The translations under genes were made by a program, and so were the position numbers. Below the pieces are notes generated by a model, which did no database searches, was not told the DNA's origin, and was given only the letters and a program-made list of their open reading frames with translations. A DNA stretch of 64,000 bases. Origin: Andalucia godoyi (taxonomy: Eukaryota; Discoba; Jakobea; Jakobida; Andaluciidae). Location of the stretch: NCBI GenBank assembly GCA_009859145.1, contig VRVR01000039.1, positions 193,909 through 257,908 on the forward strand, given 5' to 3'. Below are positions 31,001 to 38,182 of the stretch, piece after piece. Each line of letters opens with the position of its first letter. Position 1 is the stretch's first letter.

Positions 31001-31965
31001 TGGCACTCTTCAATCGACAGCAGCGGCCGTTGCGCATCCCGAACTCGCAAAACGACATCTTCCGTTCTCAATCCGCATCCTCTCAAAATCAGATCCTTTT
31101 GCTGGATGGAGATGTTCACCTCGTACGTGCCTGGATTCAGCAAGATCACATCTCCAGCACACGATATCTGCAGAGCCTTGTCGAGCTCATCTGCACTACT
31201 CACATGAATTGGTGCGGCCGTTTCCACGCTCCACACGTCGGGGAAAAAGATGGAGCGAAGCGAAGCATTTTCCTGGATGGTAGTGCTTCGAAAGCACACA
31301 AACGACGACGCAATCTCAAAGCTCTCAAGTGCAGGAAGCAAGCGCATAAAGTCCCAAACGGCGCTAGATGAGAGAGCGCCGCCTTGCTGCTTCCATGCGT
31401 TTCTCGGAAGGTTCCACTGCATGCCCAAGAACCGGAGTGCATAGCCAGACTGGACCATGTCTCGGAATGCCTCATGCAGCACACGGATCGCAAACACACG
31501 CGCATCGCCGCTCTCCGCTCCGTCTTCCACAGCAATCAGATGTCTCTTCATCGCGTACAGCGTCTCTACAGACGGCCCGCGTCCCGACACAATCAAGTCT
31601 GTGGCACTCGACACAATACCCTTGTGATGGAGCGTCACTTCCACTGCACACGTTCTGCAGCACGCCGAGAACGAGCACTGCGGTTCCGTAAACACCGCGT
31701 CTTGCGAAGACACGACATTACGCTGGAACAAGTGTCTGCACATCATCTTCATCACGCTCGATAGTTTGTGCTCATAATCCCGCAGAACGTCCGCAGCAGG
31801 ACGAGATGATCCACCCGTCAGCTGGAAAAGCGTATGAAACGTAATTCGAAGCTTCAGCTCCCCATTTGCCACTCTCAGTTCCGAGTTCTGCGGCCGTCGG
31901 TATATTCGACAGTCAAAGTCAAACGGATCGCTCTTTGACTTTCCCAAGAACTCACAAACCAGCAT
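28030..31965 (-). CDS. Large protein with beta-helix repeats, GTPase-like core and C-terminal PH domain
   Basis: 1311 residues from ATG 31965. Residues about 255-370 look like a right-handed parallel beta-helix ([20 protein letters not shown]), of the kind in pectin-lyase-fold and FBXO11-like proteins. A second helix-like block with [20 protein letters not shown] lies near residues 740-860. Residues about 905-1030 have a Rossmann-like pattern resembling a small GTPase ([31 protein letters not shown]), but without a GxxxxGK[ST] loop or NKxD motif, so it may be a pseudoGTPase. The last 110 residues match a PH domain ([20 protein letters not shown]). I do not know this combination as a named family. 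A membrane-associated scaffold is the likeliest role by inference. Confidence 0.7.
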   Translation of the reverse strand: MLVCEFLGKSKSDPFDFDCRIYRRPQNSELRVANGELKLRITFHTLFQLTGGSSRPAADVLRDYEHKLSSVMKMMCRHLFQRNVVSSQDAVFTEPQCSFSACCRTCAVEVTLHHKGIVSSATDLIVSGRGPSVETLYAMKRHLIAVEDGAESGDARVFAIRVLHEAFRDMVQSGYALRFLGMQWNLPRNAWKQQGGALSSSAVWDFMRLLPALESFEIASSFVCFRSTTIQENASLRSIFFPDVWSVETAAPIHVSSADELDKALQISCAGDVILLNPGTYEVNISIQQKDLILRGCGLRTEDVVLRVRDAQRPLLSIEECQVVVESIAFIQSTKSECVLKTRNCGTVFCVGSIFHSTDVDAVFDVVDPTSIAATWSSVINEKMQPVEPPNTLTELDVAQLSMVFSKLQNASRATSPLPAKSSPLGSNLQPCQPLEKHTLHSTLADMHVYGHATVDESVRNVSEKDHESTAPAPLADVPVLASTKHDVPQCFMSLESVWNPSAPNTAASVTIATGPKVMCALDGNLFRVCTTFANPSPALSLDYGLETLQCLVETLCFYLFGDRQFQVRVQFTDSGDLLLDVAFLQTPSVPLFDVISDSMIHRCASVTLLRAVCDVLSESSTSAKSLLQVSWESLGGLFRKLPVLLQAEDVFERSASDFLDASSDLGECFYNLHFLLAFVKGCEIQTHFGVLKFSTQKPIPVWQLLASQSTGFKHGLPCVPGYELGGRCIRVDPASFPRENQQEWFGAFGDGDVLLFSTGVYDLNEVIEIKKSLRICGSDLFSQDATFRTSNTGGFFSFSLPGDHRARIERVSFQYDYANASAPFFRSFSGNVSFLLCRYSRQDEDPGLVLCQNGARMGKVLPNARLVQTDSTMKSFGVFGSADSEKEAVVQALTGRSSTANEKFAASSLLYQNHLCFFSCYSLDNTADFCPKTFDVVLYVVDLENILSEDFNRVVSDFKATSRFGKSSCLVFSRCEQVPFSSPSWKVARQMSEATAASFLVCSSRLLVNINALRSSLIPLRGGSVRPPAKSDIQYVLVSCMDSAFASAFVHDAMESSPYKNSCAKQFRFVLAKDLPRNCEPLLAIMLMQGMGNIADVQSFVEVAMAEGLASFRDFCCPRMLLSCQSEYAVANYATLKDLAVRSQCQYVSEIHCISSEWGFETLCSAILKRIVAPFAQSSSASKADIGPAVWPSSVSLLEGPTVTRVPVWKRGGMTGKSWQERIFEFDLSNNRILNFRETSGGVFTPRNTVILEPGCYVYMSPKDIDEPDVPRFPFSLKNGNRIYYLATYNEELRLRFMHVVQDYSDGYRS

Positions 31966-31969
<4 letters not shown>

Positions 31970-32054
<85 letters not shown>

Positions 32055-32154
32055 TCGCACACTCGCACACTCGCACACTCGCACACTCGCACACTCGCAC
32101 ACTCGCACACTCGCACACTCGCACACTCGCACACTCGCACACTCGCACACTCGC
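31970..32154. repeat. Compound (CT)n-(CA)n-(ACTCGCAC)n tract
   Basis: Three simple repeats follow one another: CT to about 32006, CA to about 32040, then about thirteen copies of the 8-bp unit ACTCGCAC. The tract starts 5 bp upstream of the 1311-aa gene's ATG on the minus strand. The remaining spacer to BBS5 (32155-32554) shows no gene. Confidence 0.95.
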
Positions 32155-32554
32155 AGATCTTGTATGCAGCAGTCGCTCTTGAAGAACGAAAGAAAAAATA
32201 GCGGGAGTTTAAAGTGAATAGTAATCAAATTAAAAGATATAACCAAGCACACAAATAAACAAAAACGAAAAGCAACAGGGAAAAAAGAAAAAAGGGGTCG
32301 GGGCTGCGGGATTTTCAAATGCTTTCAACGGCGGAGGTTTTTTACGGTTTAGGACTCAAAGGCGAGCAAAACCCCCGACTTTATCCTTCTTCTGAAACAC
32401 ACGCTGAGACTCGAGTTTTAAGATGAGGCTGCGATCGTTAATGAAACGGATTGTGCTTCGTTATCGGATTCGGTTCTTTTTGTTGAGGGATTGGCGTTTG
32501 AGAGTTGACGGGTTCTTCGTTGATTAAGAGATTTGTGGGGGGAAAGACGAGGAG

Positions 32555-33583
32555 ATGGACGACGAGGAGAATCAGATATGGCAAGACCGGGAAATCCGAT
32601 TTGATATCTCACCTTCGTATCTAAAGCTTCGTCGAGGCGAATTTGACATTGATGCGCTTGACTCGATTGAGGATACAAAGGGAAACAATGGAGAGAAGGG
32701 GAGCTTGTACGTGACGAATCTGCGAATGATGTGGACTAGCAGTCGTAATCCACGGATCAATCTGAGCATTGGGTACAATGCAGTTGTGAACATCACGATC
32801 CACGGTGTGCAGTCGCGGCTGCGAGGCCATACACAGGCACTGTACGTGTTGACGAAGTTCAACGGGTCTCGGTTTGAGTTTATTTTTACAAATCTTGTGA
32901 AGAATTCGCCCCGGCTGTTCACGACGGTCCAAGCAGTTTTCAAGAGCTATGAGTCCACACGTCTGTACCGGGATCTCAAGCTCCGGGGAGCGATTATCCG
33001 CGACAAGGAGCTTATTCTGCTTCCTGACGAGCAGATCTATAGTCGTGTCAATGGTGTTTGGAACCTCAGCTCCGAGCAAGGGAACCTTGGTTCGTTCTAC
33101 ATCACCAATGTACGAATCGTGTGGTTTGCGAACCTTGCCGAGAACTTCAATGTCTCGATTCCGTATCCGCAGATCAAGGCGATTGGGGTGCGCGAATCAA
33201 AGTTCGGGCAGGCACTGGTGATTGAGACTCTGGCTGCTTCGGGCGGCTACGTCCTTGGCTTTCGAGTGGACCAGCCAGACAGGCTCAACCAGGTTTTCAA
33301 GGAAATGGCGTCGCTGCACAAGCTTTTTTCGCAGAATCCAGTGTTTGGAGTAAAGGCTTCGTTTGAAGACAGGCCTGCGGCACTCGAGGCTGTCACCGTT
33401 AAGCGAATCACAGACGACGTGCAGATCGTCGACGAAGGCGCAGAGTCCGATGCGTTTGCGGCATACTTTGCAGAGGGCTCAAAGGCATCGGATCGACCGG
33501 TTGTCTATTCCACCGAGCTTGGTCTCGCGGTGGAGAAGCCCCGTGATGGCTGGACAATTGATAAGCTGTGGTCTGTCCTATGA
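32555..33583 (+). CDS. BBS5: Bardet-Biedl syndrome 5 protein (BBSome subunit)
   Basis: 342 residues, the usual length. BBS5 is the phosphoinositide-binding subunit of the BBSome, which moves membrane proteins in and out of cilia. Two consecutive GRAM/PH-like domains are visible, about residues 5-130 and 150-265. Family signatures include IWQDREIRFDISPSYLKLRR, GSLYVTNLRMMWTS, FEFIFTNLVKNSPRLF, GSFYITNVRIVWFANLAENF and FNVSIPYPQIKAIGVRESKF. The C-terminus (STELGLAVEKPRDGWTIDKL) is also typical. Together with IFT144 it shows that the organism builds motile or sensory cilia. Single exon, no anomalies. Confidence 0.95.
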   Translation: MDDEENQIWQDREIRFDISPSYLKLRRGEFDIDALDSIEDTKGNNGEKGSLYVTNLRMMWTSSRNPRINLSIGYNAVVNITIHGVQSRLRGHTQALYVLTKFNGSRFEFIFTNLVKNSPRLFTTVQAVFKSYESTRLYRDLKLRGAIIRDKELILLPDEQIYSRVNGVWNLSSEQGNLGSFYITNVRIVWFANLAENFNVSIPYPQIKAIGVRESKFGQALVIETLAASGGYVLGFRVDQPDRLNQVFKEMASLHKLFSQNPVFGVKASFEDRPAALEAVTVKRITDDVQIVDEGAESDAFAAYFAEGSKASDRPVVYSTELGLAVEKPRDGWTIDKLWSVL

Positions 33584-33839
33584 TTCTGTTTTTTAAATTT
33601 TTATTGTGCTATTGCGCAGGTGCACGTGCGTGAATGCGTGATTCTCATTTCCTTTCTTAAATACCTAATCTCATTCTTACAGTGGTATATAGAAATATTA
33701 AAAATGCCGTTTTCACAGTCAAGCGTGATCGAAAGAGAGAAGACGGATGGAGAGCTCGATGAGAGGGGGAAAAAACCAACCCATCGAGGGAAAGAAGCTG
33801 CACAAAGTTTTTGGAAGCAAACACGGGGGGAAAAAAGCG

Positions 33840-35363
33840 CTAGTCAAGCTTTGAGTCCAGTCCGAGGATTTCACGAGCTTGCGACACACGCACGGGCCGA
33901 TTGAAGAATCGCTTCCACACCAGCAAGGCCAGCGATACGACACAGAACGACACACAGGTCGCCACGACGACGACAATGGCATTGACCAAGACACCGAATC
34001 CCCAGCTTGAATACGCGCTGTCTACACAGGCTCTGGCGATGGGGCCGCACAAGATGGAGACTGCATACGACACCCCAAGCGCCGAGACGGCATGTGTGAC
34101 GTCATCCACGTGCCATCTCTCCTCGATCGCGATTCGGAGTTCGGTGAGCACCGGTGCGTACAGCGCAGAAGCGACCAGCATTGCGTACGGTGGAAACCCA
34201 AATGCAGTGCAGCTCGCGAAGGCCGGGCCAGCAAGGAGAGCAGACAACAGAAACGAGTCGATGACTGGTTTACTGTCGTGCCGAAGACGCAGCAGCGTAG
34301 TGTAAAAATATGTGGTCAGCGTAAGTGCGGCCATCGCAAGCAAGCTGTTCAGCAGGATCGAGTACGGGACTCCGTGCTTTGTGGAAGTGAGTGATGAGTC
34401 GGACGTGCTGGAGCTCGACGACGGGGGGAATGCTAAGAGCGGCATGCACGATGCCGACAAGAGCGACAGCAGAAGAAGAAGTATGCCAAACGAAGACGTG
34501 GAAAAGGACGATCCCGGAATAAGACCCACTTTCCCAGCACGCGCCGTTTGCTGCTCGCTCTGTTCCGAAAGCTCGGACTCTTCGGAGTGCTCCGAGTGGT
34601 CCGAATTGTCGGGTCGCCGTCCTCGTCGCTGTATATCACTGTCCCTTTGGGTGTCATTGTCATTGTCGTTGTTGTTGTCGTTGTCACCGATGTGGTGCTC
34701 CTGTTCGGAGCGGACGAGGGCTGCCGAGTCCGACGACCGAGTGTGATGGGATCGAAGGACCTTTGCATAGCGGCCCATGCGAGGGCCGACTTTCGCCGCC
34801 GTGGTTCCGGCAAGGCAGAGCGCAGCAGTCATGAACGCTAGCGCCACAAACTGTAGATTTCCCGCCTCGACGTGGATAATATTCTGGATTTGGAATCCGA
34901 TGATGCGAACGACAGGTAGCACGACTCCCGCCAGCAAAAACGCGAGCACAGGATGCAAGAACGGATCCATGCGCTCGGCCACGACGCTTGATGTTACCAG
35001 AGCTGCACTTGAGACAATGATCGCTTCGAGAGAGAACACCGCAAACGACGCGTCGTCTGTCGCGTCACTCGTCAGCAAGAAGGCCGACGAGGTCGAGTCG
35101 CCCGTGAACACGCGGGGCGCAGCATACCCGTACAACAGATGGAAAACTCCCGCAATGGACGCCAGAAGCGCATTCTTGGCGAGTACAAACTGCGTATTCT
35201 TATCGCGGACACAGCCGATCTCCCACAGACTCACCCCGACAAGCGACAGGGTAGTCAGCGTCAGCGAGAGAATGACGCGTGTTGTTTCCAGCGACGCCGA
35301 CAGAGATGTGTATACAGTCGCGAGCTCATCGGCCCCGATCAAGGTTGCATTGTACGCGGACAT
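33840..35363 (-). CDS. Divergent ammonium-transporter (AMT/Rh) family membrane protein lacking pore histidines
   Basis: 507 residues and about ten hydrophobic segments. Several positions align with the AMT fold: EIGCVRDKNTQFVLAKNALL with AMT helix 1-2, TSSVVAERMDPFLHPVLAFL with the SGAVAER motif, KVGPRMGRY with LGPRIGRF, HVDDVTHAVSALGVSYAVSI with the DDPLDVFAVHGVGG region and RVSQAREILGLD with the C-terminal RVSEEEEREGLD tail. Functional residues are missing. The segment before TTAAKVGPRMGRY reads VEAGNLQFVALAF and lacks the DFAGSGVVH histidine, and the second histidine position reads SALGVSY. A Ser/Glu/His/Gln-rich cytosolic loop interrupts the protein around residues 225-275. It is probably not a normal ammonium channel and might be a sensor or a transporter with altered specificity. 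Confidence 0.6.
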   Translation of the reverse strand: MSAYNATLIGADELATVYTSLSASLETTRVILSLTLTTLSLVGVSLWEIGCVRDKNTQFVLAKNALLASIAGVFHLLYGYAAPRVFTGDSTSSAFLLTSDATDDASFAVFSLEAIIVSSAALVTSSVVAERMDPFLHPVLAFLLAGVVLPVVRIIGFQIQNIIHVEAGNLQFVALAFMTAALCLAGTTAAKVGPRMGRYAKVLRSHHTRSSDSAALVRSEQEHHIGDNDNNNDNDNDTQRDSDIQRRGRRPDNSDHSEHSEESELSEQSEQQTARAGKVGLIPGSSFSTSSFGILLLLLSLLSASCMPLLAFPPSSSSSTSDSSLTSTKHGVPYSILLNSLLAMAALTLTTYFYTTLLRLRHDSKPVIDSFLLSALLAGPAFASCTAFGFPPYAMLVASALYAPVLTELRIAIEERWHVDDVTHAVSALGVSYAVSILCGPIARACVDSAYSSWGFGVLVNAIVVVVATCVSFCVVSLALLVWKRFFNRPVRVSQAREILGLDSKLD

Positions 35364-35560
35364 GCATTACCTCTGGGTTTCGGGGGGAATGCACGGCGCT
35401 TTTTTAATTAATTTTTTTCCTTCCAAAAAAAGCACGCGATGACGGCCCTGATGTCGGACTGATCTAAAATTCACGAGGTTGAAGCCAACCCAAAAATGGA
35501 AGGCTGTTCACCAATCTGACATTCGGTAAAAAAGCAGAAACCAGGAACGGCGAACTGTAG

Positions 35561-35632
35561 TCGCCCATAGTTTAGGTGGCTATGACACATCCCTCTCAAG
35601 GATGAGACCCGGGTTCGAGTCCCGGTGGGCGA
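35561..35632 (+). tRNA. tRNA-Glu (anticodon CUC)
   Basis: A 72-nt cloverleaf without an intron. The acceptor stem TCGCCCA pairs with TGGGCGA. The D arm is TAG ... CTA. The anticodon stem CATCC/GGATG encloses the loop CTCTCAA, giving anticodon CTC at positions 34-36. The T arm has GGGTTCGAGTCCC, an excellent B box, and an A-box-like TAGTTTAGGTGG is present. A T-run at 35642-35648 is a likely Pol III terminator. It decodes GAG codons. Confidence 0.95.
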
Positions 35633-35859
35633 GTATACTCTCTTTTTTCTTTTTGCCCCTCTCTGTTTTTTTTCTTTTCCTTTTCCCGCGGCCCCGCCCC
35701 TGTTCTCCGGCGGGAAAAGAAACAGTCTGCGGCTTGGAGTATTACTCGAAGATCATGAGAACAGCGCTTTTGCTTGCACACCGAAGCGCAGCGTGGAATG
35801 TCGGCTGCGCCAAATCGACTTCGACCCGAGAGGAAAAACAGCCGCCTTACAGGGCTCTG

Positions 35860-35861
<2 letters not shown>

Positions 35862-35917
<56 letters not shown>

Positions 35918-35926
35918 TGTGTGTGT
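35862..35926. repeat. (CT)n-(GT)n microsatellite upstream of the ThDP enzyme
   Basis: About twenty CT units run straight into thirteen GT units and end in ACAG, 90 bp before the ATG at 36021. The pyrimidine-rich run followed by an AG could also be the 3' end of a 5'UTR intron. Confidence 0.95.
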
Positions 35927-36020
35927 ACAGAGAACAGGAAGGGAAAAGGAAAGGAAAAAAAAAACAGGAAGAAGGAACACACGGAACGGAAGGGAAGAAG
36001 TACAGAGTATACAGAGAAGC

Positions 36021-37868
36021 ATGAAGGCTACAGAATGCTTTGTGCAGACGCTTGAGCGACTTGGAGTACAGCGGATCTTTGGGGTGCCCGGAGAGGATGA
36101 TCTTTTGCTGCTGGATGCGATCCGAGCGAGTTCGCAAATCGAGTATGTTGTCGCCCGGCATGAAAATGCGGCGGCGATCATGGCCTCGTGTGCAGGTCGG
36201 CTGACTGGACTGCCAGGGGTGGTGATGACGACTGCTGGGCCAGGTGCCACGAACGCACTCAATGCGTGTGGCCAGGCATTGCAGTGCGGATTTCCAATGG
36301 TGATCATCACTGCGCAGAAGCCCGAGCGCTCCGAAAAATACCAGCTTGCTCAGATTCTTGATCTGAACGCTCTTTTCCGACCGGTGTGCAAGGACTCGTT
36401 GGCATGCCATGATGGTGAGATGCTATGTCCAATGCTCATCCACGCGTTCCGACTCGCAGTTGCCCAGCGCCCAGGGCCTGTGCACATCGTCATTGCCGAA
36501 GACATCCAGGCGACAACCGCAGACGAATCGGCGATGGAAAATATGTGGGATCGACTCGAAGGACGGCTCTCGTCAGACACGGCAAATGCTGCGTGCTGTC
36601 CAAGCTCGCATCCGATGTTTCAGAAGGCCGTGGACACGATCGCACACGCCTCTCGTCCGCTGGTTGTCGTGGCGCAAGGAGCACACGAGGGCTGTTTGGA
36701 TGCCGAGTATGGAGACATGCTTTCGGATGCTCTTGCATCGCTGGTTCGGTCGCTCGGTCTGTTCTTCATTTCGACTCCTATGGGAAAGGGCTCGATTAAT
36801 GAGAAGTCTCCGCGCTGGCTGGGGTCAAGTGTGTATGAAACCGGCGATGTCATGCATCTCGCACTCCAGCAAGCCGACGTCATTATTGTCATTGGGCTCT
36901 CGCCTTATGAAAGGCCGCTGTTTCGGACAGACACGGCCGTCCTCGCTCACTTGAAGGTCGTCCACGTTACAGCGTGTGCGATGCCGATCATGTCGATGTT
37001 CTGTCCTCACGTCGAAATTGTGGGGAACTTGTCGTTGACGGTCGCAGCATTGACGCGAGACGTTTTGGCCAAAGTGAAACGACCCAACAATGCGGAGGCT
37101 GGATTGTTCCCCGAGCTGGCGACGTTCCACAAGTTCAAAGACGCTCTGGAGTCACCATTCCATGCGTTGGGAATTCATGATCGACTGTCAACTGCAGCAT
37201 CCGTGTCGTTGTCCGAGCCAAGGCCCGGAGGCGCGGCACGCTTGCTTGGTGTTCAGGAGTTCACGCTTGCGGTTCACGAGGTAGCTCCGTTGTTTGACCC
37301 GATTGTCATTCTGGATGAAGGCCAATACAAGTCCTGGATGGTTCGAAATTACGCGGCTACAGATGCGCGCTCGTTTCTTGTGGACCATGCTTATTCCACG
37401 ATGGCATGGGGTCTCCCGGCCGCGATCTCCTGCTCGCTTTTGTACCCGCATCGAAAAATCATATTGGTCGTCGGCGACGGCGGCCTTCAAATGTCGCTGT
37501 CGGAAGTCGAGACTGCCGTTCGAACGAAATGCAATCTCAGCGTACTCCTCCTGAAGGATAATGAATTTGGCGAAATCGCAACGAAGCAGACGGAGGTGTA
37601 TCACGTCGAGCGTTTTGGGGTCCGTTTCGGAAATCCAGACTTTGCAAAACTTGTGGATGCGTTCGTGTATGTCGGAGCTCAAGTCCGGACCTTCCGGCTG
37701 CCGAGAAATGAAGCGAGTACGAGTGCGACCCTCAAAGAAGCCATACGCTCTTCCTGCGACCACGTCGGCTTTTCGCTCCTCGAGATCCCAATATCGTATG
37801 AAGAAGGCAACGCCGTTCTGTTCGGGAGCTCCATTCTTCATGATCTGAAGCTCAAACTCGCCATTTGA
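36021..37868 (+). CDS. Thiamine-diphosphate enzyme, acetolactate-synthase type
   Basis: 615 residues from ATG 36021 (MKATECFVQTLERLGVQRIF). The frame is open upstream through the microsatellite, but homology begins here. All three ThDP-enzyme domains are visible. The N-terminal pyrimidine-binding domain has FGVPGEDDLLLLDAI, the catalytic glutamate in ARHENAAAIMA (near residue 47) and GVVMTTAGPGATNALNA. The central domain runs from about 200 to 340. The C-terminal diphosphate-binding domain has VVGDGGLQMSLSEVETAV followed by LLLKDNEFGEI (GDG-X-N motif, about 483-515). The closest family type is acetolactate synthase (AlsS/IlvB); oxalyl-CoA decarboxylase or 2-hydroxyacyl-CoA lyase are less likely alternatives. 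No organellar targeting peptide is obvious, so it may be cytosolic. Bacterial-like character suggests possible lateral transfer. Confidence 0.8.
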   Translation: MKATECFVQTLERLGVQRIFGVPGEDDLLLLDAIRASSQIEYVVARHENAAAIMASCAGRLTGLPGVVMTTAGPGATNALNACGQALQCGFPMVIITAQKPERSEKYQLAQILDLNALFRPVCKDSLACHDGEMLCPMLIHAFRLAVAQRPGPVHIVIAEDIQATTADESAMENMWDRLEGRLSSDTANAACCPSSHPMFQKAVDTIAHASRPLVVVAQGAHEGCLDAEYGDMLSDALASLVRSLGLFFISTPMGKGSINEKSPRWLGSSVYETGDVMHLALQQADVIIVIGLSPYERPLFRTDTAVLAHLKVVHVTACAMPIMSMFCPHVEIVGNLSLTVAALTRDVLAKVKRPNNAEAGLFPELATFHKFKDALESPFHALGIHDRLSTAASVSLSEPRPGGAARLLGVQEFTLAVHEVAPLFDPIVILDEGQYKSWMVRNYAATDARSFLVDHAYSTMAWGLPAAISCSLLYPHRKIILVVGDGGLQMSLSEVETAVRTKCNLSVLLLKDNEFGEIATKQTEVYHVERFGVRFGNPDFAKLVDAFVYVGAQVRTFRLPRNEASTSATLKEAIRSSCDHVGFSLLEIPISYEEGNAVLFGSSILHDLKLKLAI

Positions 37869-38182
37869 TCCCCGTCCGTCAAAATGTGCAGACGAACAGG
37901 GGACGCGCCCTGCCGAGAACGCCAAACAGTATGTATACATTAAAGCTGAGAAACAGCGCATGCCCAATGAGACACTATCAAATTGTAAAGGTCACTTTAC
38001 GCAGAAAAATCTGTCTGAGGCGCAGCAGGCGAGCCAAATTTTTGGGAGAGGTTTTGGGTTGGAGAGTAAAAAAAAAATTACTTACATTTCGATCAAAAAG
38101 AAAAAGAAAAAGAAAAAAAAAAGGAAAGAGGAGAGAGCGACACAAGCATGCCGACCAAGGCGCAGAGGAAAAAACAGGACAC
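37869..38182. other. Spacer without a recognised gene
   Basis: 314 bp between two convergent genes. It contains an A/G-rich run near 38095-38130 (AAAAAGAAAAAG). A short plus-strand ORF starting at 38148 runs into the C2 gene in antisense and is a shadow. Confidence 0.5.

Noticed and set aside
32041-32154. Regular repeats that could look like a CRISPR array
   Set aside because: The unit is only 8 bp with no spacers; it is a minisatellite grown from a CA run in eukaryotic DNA.
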